64,000 nt of DNA, taken from the NCBI GenBank assembly GCA_022573815.1, contig JACZTG010000011.1, positions 1 to 64,000 of the forward strand, read 5' to 3'. Position numbers and translations under genes: made by a program. How positions within the stretch are numbered: position 1 is the first letter of the stretch; the number at the start of each line of letters is the position of its first letter. The stretch is from Candidatus Neomarinimicrobiota bacterium. Lineage in GTDB: Bacteria; Fidelibacterota; SORT01. Under the pieces are notes generated by a model. That model saw only the letters and a program-made list of their open reading frames with translations, ran no database searches and was not told the origin of the DNA. Shown here piece after piece: positions 44,515-53,399 of this stretch.

Positions 44515-46314
44515 TTGAATAGCATTAACATAAGAAATTTTTGCATCATTGCGCATATCGACCATGGGAAATCGACTTTAGCTGACCGGTTTCTTGAGCT
44601 GACAGGTACATTGGACGATAAGGAAATGATGAATCAGGTTCTTGATGATATGGACATTGAAAGAGAACGCGGTATAACCATCAAAGCCCACGCAATCACT
44701 ATGGATTACACCTCGAAAGACGGCACTAAATACATCTACAACCTAATTGACACACCCGGACATGTGGATTTTTCCTATGAGGTGAGTCGAAGCCTTGCTG
44801 CTTGCGAAGGAGCTCTCCTGTTAGTTGACGCTGCTCAAGGAGTTGAGGCTCAAACTGTCAGTAACGCTTACCTTGCTGTTGACGGCGGCTTGAAGATAAT
44901 ACCTGTGATTAATAAGATTGATTTGGGAGCAAAACAATTAGAAGCCGCGCGAACGCAGTTAATGGAGCTACTCGGTTGTAAAGAAGAAGAAATTTTTCTA
45001 ATCAGCGCTAAAACCGGTGAAGGCGTGAGCGAGATTCTTGAAGCTATCATAGAGTTAATACCACCACCCGCGTCTGACACTTCAATACCGTTTAGGGCAT
45101 TGATATTCGATTCAACTTTCGACAAATACCGAGGCGCAGTGGCATATATACGCGTTTTTGACGGGAAAATCAAAGAAGGTGAGAAGATAAAATTTTTCTC
45201 CTCCGGAAACTCCTTTGAAGCGAATGAAATAGGCATTCTTCGTATGAAACGATTGAAGAAAAAAGAGCTCTCAGCGGGAGATGTGGGTTACCTCATATCA
45301 GGCGCGAAAGAGATAAAGGACACGAAAGTCGGTGATACAATTACCTCAATGATTAATCCGGCGGCTGAGCCACTCCTCGGATATGAGGAATCCAAACCGA
45401 TGGTTTTCAGCGGAATGTTTCCTATTGACAGCGAAGATTACAGTCGCCTTAGAACATCTTTGGAAAAACTTAAGCTTAATGACGCATCTATTTCTTTTGA
45501 ACCGGAATCTTCAGAGGCATTGGGTTTTGGGTTTCGATGCGGCTATCTGGGAATGCTGCATATGGAAATAGTTCAGGAACGTCTTTCAAGAGAATTTGAA
45601 ATGGATATTATCGCCACTGTTCCAAACGTAAAATATCGCGCCACACTGCATAACGGGCAATCCATTGAAATTGATAACCCGGTGAAGCTCCCTCCATTCG
45701 GGGAAATAGATAAGTTGGAAGAACCGTTTATCAGGGCTGCCATTATCACTCCCACAGAATATATCGGCGGTATTATGAAGCTGGCTCAGGACAAAAGAGG
45801 CGTTTACAAAACTACAGAATATTTAGATGCGAATCGTGCTGAAATAATTTACGAACTTCCATTTATGGAAGTCCTCTTCGATTTTTATGACAAACTTAAA
45901 TCCATCAGCAAAGGATATGCTTCCCTTGATTATGAATTTATCGGTTACCGGGAAGGAAAGCTCACGAGACTTGATATTCTCATCAATGGCGACCGAATAG
46001 ACGCTTTTTCAATTATTGTCCACAAAGATAAAGCGTACGATTGGGGTAGGCGCGTCACAGAGAAACTTAAGAAAATAATTCCAAGACAGATGTTTGCGAT
46101 TGCTATTCAGGCGGCAATCGGAGGGAAAATCATCGCCCGCGAAACCGTAAGCGCATTGCGGAAAAATGTAACTGCTAAGTGCTACGGCGGCGATATCACC
46201 CGTAAGCGTAAACTCCTCGAAAAACAGAAAAAGGGGAAAAAGAGGATGAAGCGGGTGGGTAATGTTGAAGTACCTCAGGAAGCATTTATTGCCGTACTAC
46301 AATTAGATGATTAA
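44515..46314 (+). CDS. lepA: Elongation factor 4 (LepA)
   Basis: 599 aa translational GTPase acting on the ribosome. Start is TTG at 44515 with AAAAGGA upstream; no ATG fits. G1 [15 protein letters not shown]3 DTPGHVDF, G4 INKIDL, and the LepA-specific C-terminal domain ([34 protein letters not shown]) are all there. Clearly separate from der by a 90-base gap that can hold its promoter. Confidence 0.97.
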   Translation: MNSINIRNFCIIAHIDHGKSTLADRFLELTGTLDDKEMMNQVLDDMDIERERGITIKAHAITMDYTSKDGTKYIYNLIDTPGHVDFSYEVSRSLAACEGALLLVDAAQGVEAQTVSNAYLAVDGGLKIIPVINKIDLGAKQLEAARTQLMELLGCKEEEIFLISAKTGEGVSEILEAIIELIPPPASDTSIPFRALIFDSTFDKYRGAVAYIRVFDGKIKEGEKIKFFSSGNSFEANEIGILRMKRLKKKELSAGDVGYLISGAKEIKDTKVGDTITSMINPAAEPLLGYEESKPMVFSGMFPIDSEDYSRLRTSLEKLKLNDASISFEPESSEALGFGFRCGYLGMLHMEIVQERLSREFEMDIIATVPNVKYRATLHNGQSIEIDNPVKLPPFGEIDKLEEPFIRAAIITPTEYIGGIMKLAQDKRGVYKTTEYLDANRAEIIYELPFMEVLFDFYDKLKSISKGYASLDYEFIGYREGKLTRLDILINGDRIDAFSIIVHKDKAYDWGRRVTEKLKKIIPRQMFAIAIQAAIGGKIIARETVSALRKNVTAKCYGGDITRKRKLLEKQKKGKKRMKRVGNVEVPQEAFIAVLQLDD

Positions 46315-46338
46315 CAGCTCAAAAGCCCGGACAACCGC

Positions 46339-47085
46339 GTGATAAAATATTTTACCGACATAGAAAAGATCGAAGCGTTAAAGGATTATTATAATTCCTC
46401 TAAGTCGACATTTTATTCTTTTCTCTTCGTTGTGCCGCTCATAATGACTTATGAACTCGCCGCTTTCGTGCTTAATAAATCTGACATAGAAGGGCTTAGA
46501 AATGGCGCGGATGTTGTTACAAAACAGATTTTAAGTCTTTTCGGAATGGCGGGTTTTTACGGTCTCAGTATCCTTGTCCTAATAATCCTAATCGCTCTCT
46601 TTTATCGTGAAATGAAGGATAAAGAATTTAATCTTAATTATCGTTTTCTTTTCATAATGCTTGGAGAAAGCCTTATTTATGCCGTCCTCTTTGGTTTCAT
46701 AGTTGGAAATATTACCAAAATCATTCTTCAAGTCCCGACTTCGTTTAGTTGGAAACATCAGTTGGTGCTATCGCTGGGAGCAGGTGTTTATGAGGAATTT
46801 CTTTTTAGAGTAGTTCTGATCAGCCTATTTGCACTGATATTCAGTAAAGTCGTCGGGCTAAAACGAATTACATCTCTTGGATTGGCCGTGATAATATCGT
46901 CTCTGATTTTCTCCGGTTTTCATTATGTGGGAATATTCGGAGAGCCGTTTTTGCTGCAAACATTCGTTTTCCGGTTTATCGGCGGCTTGGTACTTTCAAT
47001 TTTATATGTTACCAGAGGTTACGGAATAACAGCCTATACACATAGTTTTTATGATTTGTTGATTGTAGCGGGGATTCTCGGATGA
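46339..47085 (+). CDS. CPBP-family intramembrane metalloprotease
   Basis: 248 aa, GTG start, six or so membrane helices. The CPBP (Abi/CAAX) motifs are present: YEEFLFRVVL (EExxxR), FSGFHYVGIF (FxxxH) and the last HSFYDLL. Members act on membrane-associated substrates or in bacteriocin immunity; the target here is not known. It overlaps the thioesterase gene by four bases (ATGA). Confidence 0.9.
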   Translation: MIKYFTDIEKIEALKDYYNSSKSTFYSFLFVVPLIMTYELAAFVLNKSDIEGLRNGADVVTKQILSLFGMAGFYGLSILVLIILIALFYREMKDKEFNLNYRFLFIMLGESLIYAVLFGFIVGNITKIILQVPTSFSWKHQLVLSLGAGVYEEFLFRVVLISLFALIFSKVVGLKRITSLGLAVIISSLIFSGFHYVGIFGEPFLLQTFVFRFIGGLVLSILYVTRGYGITAYTHSFYDLLIVAGILG

Positions 47086-47501
47086 AATATCCTTTCAAGG
47101 TAGATTTCCGGATCGCCTTTCGAGACGTAGATCTTCACGATGTGCTGCATCATTCCAACTACTTCTATTATTGCGAAAAAGGAAGAGTAGAACTTTTAAG
47201 GTCGGTGGACTTCCCATATAAAAAGGTAATGGAAATGGGGATAGGTTTAATGTTGGTTGAATGCAAACTTAAATTCATCGCTCCTGTCAAGTTTGATGAT
47301 ACGCTTAACATCAACATGGGAACTGACAAGATTGGAAAGTCCTCTTTCAAGATCGCATATTCAATGGAGGTGGATGGAAATATCGTCAGTGAGGGATATA
47401 CTCATCACGTATGTGTCAGCCTCGAATCAAAAAAACCTATGCGGTTACCGGAAAAATTATTGACAAATTTAAAGACTCTTCATATTCAGGAAAATGAATG
47501 A
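47082..47501 (+). CDS. YbgC/4HBT-family acyl-CoA thioesterase
   Basis: 139-aa hot-dog-fold thioesterase. The catalytic Asp region FRDVDLHDVLHHSNYFYYCE is close to the 4-hydroxybenzoyl-CoA/YbgC pattern (Asp followed by the His-Asn pair), with RVELLRSVDFPYKKVMEMGI after it. Likely hydrolyses short-chain or aromatic acyl-CoA. Bound by four-base overlaps to the protease gene and to the first dehydrogenase gene. Confidence 0.9.
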   Translation: MKYPFKVDFRIAFRDVDLHDVLHHSNYFYYCEKGRVELLRSVDFPYKKVMEMGIGLMLVECKLKFIAPVKFDDTLNINMGTDKIGKSSFKIAYSMEVDGNIVSEGYTHHVCVSLESKKPMRLPEKLLTNLKTLHIQENE

Positions 47502-48496
47502 AGTACCATATCACTCTTTTGGAAGGAGACGGAATCGGACCGGAGGTAATCGGAGCCGCGGTTAAAATTCTTGATGCTGCAGGTGTGGAAATCAAATGGG
47601 ATAAGGCATTAGCCGGTCAGGAGGCAATAGAAAAACAGGGAGAACCCGTTCCAGATGTGACTATTGACGCCATTAAAAACACCAAAGTAGCGCTCAAAGG
47701 TCCTGTTACAACTCCTGTGGGAAAAGGATTTCGCTCCGCCAACGTATCGCTCAGGCAAAAGTTGGATTTATACGCCTGTGTCAGACCGGTAGTTAATTTA
47801 CCCGGAATTAAAACCCGCTTTTCCAATGTGGATTTGGTGGTAGTTCGGGAGAATACGGAAGGTCTTTACTCGGGATTGGAACACAGTGTTGTTCCGGGAG
47901 TGGTGACCAGCCTGAAGATTATGTCTCGTAAAGCGTGCAACAGGATTGCAAGATATGCGTTCGATTACTGCCGACAGCATGGAAGAAGAAAAGTCACTTC
48001 CGTACATAAAGCTTCAGTAATGCCGAAATCCGATGGTTTATTTCTTGAGGAAGTAAGAAAGGTTTCTGAACACTATCCATTTATCGGCTATGAGGAAATC
48101 CCTATAGACACACTTGCAAAGCGGCTTGTGATGGACCCTACAGAGTTCGATGTTCTGGTGATGGGAAATCTATATGGCGACATAATCAGTGACCTCGCCA
48201 GCGGATTGGTAGGTGGATTAGGTGTAGTTCCCGGAGCAAATATCGGGAGTCAGTACGCAGTATTCGAGCCTGTCCACGGCAGCGCGCCCGATATTGCGGG
48301 AAAGGATATGTCAAATCCTCTTGCGGCAATCTTATCAACGGTTTTAATGCTTGAATACATAGGCGAAAAATCAGCGGCAGAACGGATTAAGCTCGCCGTA
48401 AATAAAGTTCTTGAAGAAGGTAAATCCATCACCAAGGATTTAGGCGGGAATGCAGGAACGATTGAGTTTACCGAAGCGATAATAGAGAATTTATGA
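47498..48496 (+). CDS. NAD-dependent isocitrate dehydrogenase-like, catalytic copy
   Basis: 332 aa of the isocitrate/isopropylmalate dehydrogenase family. The isocitrate set is complete: Ser80, Asn82, Arg86, Arg96, Arg117, Tyr124, Lys171, Asp204, Asp228 and Asp232 by alignment of motifs (FRSANVSLR, VVRENTEGLYSG, VHKASVM, NLYGDIISD). The cofactor loop VHGSAPDIAGKD has Asp265, which favours NAD over NADP. Ser173 replaces the usual Asn of HKAN. It is the closest to the alpha subunit of mitochondrial IDH3. The second copy follows with a four-base overlap. 3-Isopropylmalate as substrate is the alternative. Confidence 0.87.
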   Translation: MKYHITLLEGDGIGPEVIGAAVKILDAAGVEIKWDKALAGQEAIEKQGEPVPDVTIDAIKNTKVALKGPVTTPVGKGFRSANVSLRQKLDLYACVRPVVNLPGIKTRFSNVDLVVVRENTEGLYSGLEHSVVPGVVTSLKIMSRKACNRIARYAFDYCRQHGRRKVTSVHKASVMPKSDGLFLEEVRKVSEHYPFIGYEEIPIDTLAKRLVMDPTEFDVLVMGNLYGDIISDLASGLVGGLGVVPGANIGSQYAVFEPVHGSAPDIAGKDMSNPLAAILSTVLMLEYIGEKSAAERIKLAVNKVLEEGKSITKDLGGNAGTIEFTEAIIENL

Positions 48497-49488
48497 GTAG
48501 AACCGTCACACTGATACCCGGCGACTCTGTAGGACCGGAAATCGCAAAAGAAGTTATGAGAATCGTTGATTCTTCAGGGGCAAAAATCAAGTGGGACTGG
48601 CAGGAGTCCGGAGAAAAAACCTTAGCGACCCAAGGCACTGCCATTCCGCAGGAGCTTCTGGATTCTGTAAAACGAAATAAGGTCGCCCTGAAAGGGATTA
48701 TTAATCATATACCGAACTCCACATCCGAACTCCCGGTAATTACATTACGGAAATCGCTTGATTTATTTGCCAATTTAAGACCGTTCAGGAATTTTCCGGG
48801 AATCGGAAGCCGCTACGATGATATTGATATTGTTGTAGTCAGACAAAATACTCAGGGAGAATATTCCGGTATAGAACATAATGTTTCACCTGATATTGTT
48901 GAAATGATAAAAGTCGTTACAAAAGACGCTTCAGAGGAAATCGCTCGTTTCACTTTCGAATATGCCATGAAGAACAACAGAAAAAAGATAACTACTGTCC
49001 ATAAAGCAAACATTATGAAGTTGTCGGATGGATTATTTATGGACACCGCAAATGAAATTGCTGAAGATTATCCTGATATTGAGCATAACACGCTCATTAT
49101 TGATGCGTGTTGTATGAATCTCGTAATGAATCCGGAAAACTTTGACGTACTTCTAATGGGGAATCTTTACGGCGATATTGTATCTGATTTGATAACAGGA
49201 ATGGTAGGCGGAAACAGCGCTGTTTACGGCGTTAATATCGGGGATGGCTTACGTATATATGAAGCGATGGTAGGCGGCAGCATGGAAATAGAATCGAAAG
49301 AAAAGGCTAACCCGTTGCCATTGTTGATGGCTGCTATTGCTATGCTCAGTTACCTTGAGGAAAATGTTGCAGCTGATTCTATTCGCAAAGCAATTTCATT
49401 AAGTCTCGCTGAGGGGATTAAGCCTGAAAATTTAGGTGGTGAAGCGTCTCTGACTGAATTCGCCGACTCAATTATAAAACTTCTCTGA
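48493..49488 (+). CDS. IDH-like paralogue with degraded substrate and NAD sites, likely regulatory subunit
   Basis: 331 aa, aligning without gaps to the gene before it over at least 280 residues. Kept: Arg86, Arg96, Arg117, Tyr124, Lys171, Asp204, Asp228, Asp232. Lost: Ser80 to Leu and Asn82 to Val (isocitrate), Glu118 and Glu121 to Gln (VVRQNTQGEYSG), and the NAD loop VHGSAPD becomes MVGGSME with His260 to Val. It should bind NAD poorly. Its position, one ATGA overlap after the catalytic copy, suggests a hetero-oligomer like eukaryotic IDH3 or yeast IDH1/IDH2. This is inference; an independent enzyme with another substrate is possible. Ten bases further is the end of the convergent epimerase gene. 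Confidence 0.85.
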   Translation: MSRTVTLIPGDSVGPEIAKEVMRIVDSSGAKIKWDWQESGEKTLATQGTAIPQELLDSVKRNKVALKGIINHIPNSTSELPVITLRKSLDLFANLRPFRNFPGIGSRYDDIDIVVVRQNTQGEYSGIEHNVSPDIVEMIKVVTKDASEEIARFTFEYAMKNNRKKITTVHKANIMKLSDGLFMDTANEIAEDYPDIEHNTLIIDACCMNLVMNPENFDVLLMGNLYGDIVSDLITGMVGGNSAVYGVNIGDGLRIYEAMVGGSMEIESKEKANPLPLLMAAIAMLSYLEENVAADSIRKAISLSLAEGIKPENLGGEASLTEFADSIIKLL

Positions 49489-49498
49489 AAGTGGAATA

Positions 49499-50449
49499 TT
49501 AGGTAGAGTGTTTTTCCAACCATTGGATATATTTTGATATTCCCTCTTCCATATTAGTGGTGGGATTGTAATTCAGCAGCTTTTTTGCTTTACTAATATC
49601 AGCATATGTAGTGAAAACATCTCCCGGCTGCATTTCAAGATAATCTTTTTTCACCTCTTTACCGGTTAATTTCTCGATAAGAGCAATGAGAGAATTCAAT
49701 TCTATTGTCGTTGACTCTCCAAGATTGATAATCTCATATCCTAAATCCTTATGAACCGCTGAAACAACACCTTGAATTATGTCATCTATATAAGTGAAAT
49801 CCCTTGACGATCTGCCGTCGCCAAAAACGCTTATTGATTCGCCATTGTAGGCTTTTCTGATAAACTTCGCTATAGCCATCTCCGGACGCTGACGCGGACC
49901 ATAGACGGTAAAAAACCTCAGACATGTGACGGAAATACCGAACAGTTGCCAGTAGGTGTAGCATAGGACTTCCGCAGCCACTTTCGTTGCGGCATACGGC
50001 GATATTGGATTGTTCACATTCATTTCCTCATTATATGGAACGTCCTTTGAATTTCCATAGACGGAAGATGATGAAGCGAATACCAACCTCTTGAGACCTT
50101 CACTTTTCATCATTTCCAATAAATTTTGAGTTCCGTTTATGTTCACTTTTGTATAATCCAACGGATTTTCGATAGAAGGTCTCACTCCGGCTTTTGCTGC
50201 GAGGTGGATAACCACATCATATTCTTGACCGGAAAAAAGATTTTTCATATCCCCCGAATTGTTTAAATCTCCTTCAATTAAAGTGAATAATTCATTTGAA
50301 AGCGACTTCTCTAAATTGTGTTCTTTGACAGCTCTGTCATAAAACGGGTCAAAATTATCGAAACCGACTATTTGATGACCCTCGTTGAGAAGATTTTCCG
50401 AAAGATGCGAACCTATAAAACCCGCAGCGCCTGTAATTAGAATTTTCAA
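49499..50449 (-). CDS. NAD-dependent sugar epimerase (UDP-glucuronate 4-epimerase-like)
   Basis: 316-aa extended SDR. Rossmann motif ITGAAGFIGSHLSENL, then DNFDPFYDRAVKEHNL, the catalytic FASSSSVYG and YAATK (Tyr and Lys), and FFTVYGPRQRPEMAI. The NFDPFYD and RQRPEMA segments are characteristic of UDP-glucuronate 4-epimerases (CapI/LspL type). Provides activated sugar for surface polysaccharide. Divergent from the DegT aminotransferase across 155 bases. Confidence 0.9.
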   Translation of the reverse strand: MKILITGAAGFIGSHLSENLLNEGHQIVGFDNFDPFYDRAVKEHNLEKSLSNELFTLIEGDLNNSGDMKNLFSGQEYDVVIHLAAKAGVRPSIENPLDYTKVNINGTQNLLEMMKSEGLKRLVFASSSSVYGNSKDVPYNEEMNVNNPISPYAATKVAAEVLCYTYWQLFGISVTCLRFFTVYGPRQRPEMAIAKFIRKAYNGESISVFGDGRSSRDFTYIDDIIQGVVSAVHKDLGYEIINLGESTTIELNSLIALIEKLTGKEVKKDYLEMQPGDVFTTYADISKAKKLLNYNPTTNMEEGISKYIQWLEKHST

Positions 50450-50604
50450 TTATCTACTTTTGTTTAGTGTTTATCCTGACTGCTTCCGTTTAAGTACGAA
50501 GGTAATCAAAACGTTCAAAAATCTACTGATGACAGCTATGAATTTCAATAAGGAATCTTTAGATTATGGGTAATAATTTTCATAATTAACTAATAGGCAG
50601 CTGA

Positions 50605-51717
50605 ATGAAAATAAATATGGCGGATTTGAAAAAACAGCATGAAAAAATCAGATCGGAAATAGATGCTGTGATTAAAGAAGTTATTGACAACAGCCAGTTT
50701 ATTATGGGTCAAAAGGTTTCAGATTTTGAAGAACAATTCGCCGAATTTGCGGGTGCGAAATATTCAATTGGAATGGCTTCGGGGACGGCGGCGCTTCATT
50801 CCGCTTTAATTGCTTTGGATATAGGCAGAGATGATGAGGTGATCACCGTTCCATTCACATTTGCAGCTACAATTGAAACCATCTATCCGACTGGCGCTAA
50901 ACCCGTTTTGGTTGATATCGAAGAAGAATCTTTCAACATTGATCCTTCTTTGATCGAAGAAAAAATCACAAACAAAACTAAGGCAATAATGCCTGTTCAT
51001 CTTTATGGACAAATGGCGGATATGAATCCCATAATGGAAATTGCCGAGAAACACGGACTATATGTTATTGAGGATGCGGCTCAAGCTCATGGCGCTACTT
51101 ATTTTGATAAACAGGCAGGAACTCTGGGAGATATAGGCACATTCAGCTTTTACCCCGGCAAGAATCTCGGGGCGATGGGTGATGCCGGCGCTTGCGTTAC
51201 AAATAATATGGAATTGAATCAAAAGCTCAGGCTTATCTCGAATCACGGGCAGGATACGAAATATGAACATAAAATAGTAGGCTATAATTACAGATTGGAT
51301 TCAATTCAGGCAGCTATTTTGAGCGTAAAGCTTAAATATCTCTCTGAGTGGACTGCGCGAATTAGGGATATAGCAAGCCACTTTAACGAAAAACTTGCCG
51401 TAACAGGATTAAAATTACCATCGGAAGCAAACGGCAGAAAACACGCTTGGCATCAATATGTAATTAGAACATCAAAAAGAGATGAGCTGGCGAAAGCGCT
51501 GGCAGATTCGGAAATCGCCACAGCAATACACTATCCTATTCCGTTACATCTTCAGCCGTCGTTCCAATATTTGGGTTATAAAAACGGGGACTTTCCCGTT
51601 TCGGAGAAATGCAGTGGTGAAGTTCTGTCACTTCCGTTATATCCTGAACTGTCTGATGATGATGTTGATTTAATTTGCGATGAAGTGATTCTGAACTGCG
51701 AGAAATTAGGGATTTAA
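50605..51717 (+). CDS. DegT/DnrJ/EryC1-family sugar aminotransferase
   Basis: 370-aa PLP enzyme that installs amino groups on nucleotide-linked keto-sugars. Features: FEEQFAEFAGAKYSIGMASG, the Asp-Ala-Ala-Gln motif in VIEDAAQAHGATY, the PLP lysine in FSFYPGKNLGAMGDAGA, and RLDSIQAAIL. Next to an epimerase, so both likely serve a surface glycan. Its stop overlaps the stop of the convergent Omp85 gene. Exact sugar is unknown. Confidence 0.92.
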   Translation: MKINMADLKKQHEKIRSEIDAVIKEVIDNSQFIMGQKVSDFEEQFAEFAGAKYSIGMASGTAALHSALIALDIGRDDEVITVPFTFAATIETIYPTGAKPVLVDIEEESFNIDPSLIEEKITNKTKAIMPVHLYGQMADMNPIMEIAEKHGLYVIEDAAQAHGATYFDKQAGTLGDIGTFSFYPGKNLGAMGDAGACVTNNMELNQKLRLISNHGQDTKYEHKIVGYNYRLDSIQAAILSVKLKYLSEWTARIRDIASHFNEKLAVTGLKLPSEANGRKHAWHQYVIRTSKRDELAKALADSEIATAIHYPIPLHLQPSFQYLGYKNGDFPVSEKCSGEVLSLPLYPELSDDDVDLICDEVILNCEKLGI

Positions 51718-53399
51718 AAAACGCCGTTCAAACTGAGATGCACTTTACCGTTTGAAAACGTATCATCCGCGCCAATACCATAATCTATACCGATTTGACC
51801 GATAGCAGTCGTAAGCCGAATCCCGGCGCCGTAGGATAGTTTACTTTCATCTCTCCCATTCGGGGTCCCCGAAATAAATCCTGCATCTCCGAAAATGAAC
51901 ATTCTCGATAACTTACCGGTGATAACGCGATATTCAATATTGGTCCACGCCACTTGAGCGCCTCTGAATTGGTCTTCTCTATAACCTCTGAGAGTGCTTG
52001 CGCCACCCACACGATAAAGTTCAGCAAATGGTACAGAACTGTTGTTATACCTTGAATCATATCCGTTTATAATGATTGCAAGCAGGCTTCTTTTACTGAA
52101 CTTTTGGTAATACTCGGCGCGAATCCCGAATCTTCTGCCCGTTATTCTTCCTATCCCTGCTTCCTTTCTGCTTGTCCGGGTGATACTGGTTTCATAATAT
52201 ACTCCACTCATCGGATTAAAAATAAAATCACGGTCATCAAAATGGAATCCGCCTGTTACGCTCAGCGCGGAATAATCAGTTAATCCTAATTCTCTTCTCC
52301 CGAATTCACGCGCATTTACCTTCTCACGAGCTGCGCTTGCAAAAACACCCAGATTGAATGTTAAAGGAATTTTAATTCTCAGCTCCAAATCGCGTTTAAT
52401 GTAGGAGGAATCCTGCACTAACTGGGCGAAAGAGATCCCGGGTTTTATGGGATAGCCAAATGGGTAAGGTTCGTCGTAACTCAATTTTATCTCTTCACTG
52501 TTCCTATCAATTTTTTCCCAATACGCATTAAGCTCTCGCCCGCTGCCGAATATATTCCCGAATTTAAATTCCAATAAACCTGTAATAAATCCCCCCTGTC
52601 CGCTTTGGTCTTCGGGGATAAACCCGATTATGCCGTTCAGTCTGTTAGCATTGGATTCGTTTAGTTCCACAACTAAAGCGTCACTGCCGTTCTTCTGTCT
52701 TCCAATCCCGATTTGTTCCGCTTCTGAAATGTATCCGAGTCTGTTTAGCAGCGCAAGCTGACGGTTAACAGTCGTTTTGGAGTATAATTCGTTTTTTCTG
52801 AATCTCATTTCTCTCATCAGGAATCGCGGCTGAGTGGTCTTATTCCCGCGGAAAATAGCCGTATCCAGAGTCACCGCTTCACCTGTCATCACATTGAATT
52901 CGAAATTTATCTTAGAGTCACTCCCTGAATTAACGATGACGGAATTTACTTCCACAATTGAGTGCGGACGGCCTTCGTCCGCCAGCGTGGAAATAATATC
53001 TTTAGCGTCAAGGCGAACTAAATCTAAATTAATCGGCTCTCCTTTTCTGTTCGGGATATTCTTAAGAACTATATCTGAATCATTCAGTACGCTTGAGTCG
53101 CCGACTCTGTAAAGCGGGCCTTCGCTTATCACTAACTTAATAAATGTCGTATCTTCCTGTTGGGATAGCTCTAACGTATCTATCCGCGCTGAGTAATAAC
53201 CCATTTCTGCGTAATAATTCAATATCCGATCAGCGGCGGCTTTAGCATTTTCTAAAGTCGCAGACTCCAATAACTTTTCAATTTCTTTAGCATCCGCAGC
53301 TTTTACGCCTGAATACTCTAACCGGATTTCATTTGCTACGCTGAGGGATATGTTTCCCACAATAAGCAGACATAAAATTAAAATTCTGATTAGAACCAT
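51714..53399 (-). CDS. Omp85-family outer membrane protein (POTRA plus barrel)
   Basis: 561 aa with a signal peptide (VLIRILILCLLIVGNISLSVANE), an N-terminal region of about 230 aa that reads as two or three POTRA domains, and a 16-strand-type barrel. The Omp85 lid motif is visible as GGASTLRGYREDQFRG, and the chain ends in a Phe (SLNGVF). Shorter than BamA (five POTRAs, about 800 aa), closer to TamA/TpsB types; an accessory assembly or secretion pore. Its start lies inside the end of the giant-barrel gene (10-base overlap). Confidence 0.85.
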   Translation of the reverse strand: MVLIRILILCLLIVGNISLSVANEIRLEYSGVKAADAKEIEKLLESATLENAKAAADRILNYYAEMGYYSARIDTLELSQQEDTTFIKLVISEGPLYRVGDSSVLNDSDIVLKNIPNRKGEPINLDLVRLDAKDIISTLADEGRPHSIVEVNSVIVNSGSDSKINFEFNVMTGEAVTLDTAIFRGNKTTQPRFLMREMRFRKNELYSKTTVNRQLALLNRLGYISEAEQIGIGRQKNGSDALVVELNESNANRLNGIIGFIPEDQSGQGGFITGLLEFKFGNIFGSGRELNAYWEKIDRNSEEIKLSYDEPYPFGYPIKPGISFAQLVQDSSYIKRDLELRIKIPLTFNLGVFASAAREKVNAREFGRRELGLTDYSALSVTGGFHFDDRDFIFNPMSGVYYETSITRTSRKEAGIGRITGRRFGIRAEYYQKFSKRSLLAIIINGYDSRYNNSSVPFAELYRVGGASTLRGYREDQFRGAQVAWTNIEYRVITGKLSRMFIFGDAGFISGTPNGRDESKLSYGAGIRLTTAIGQIGIDYGIGADDTFSNGKVHLSLNGVF

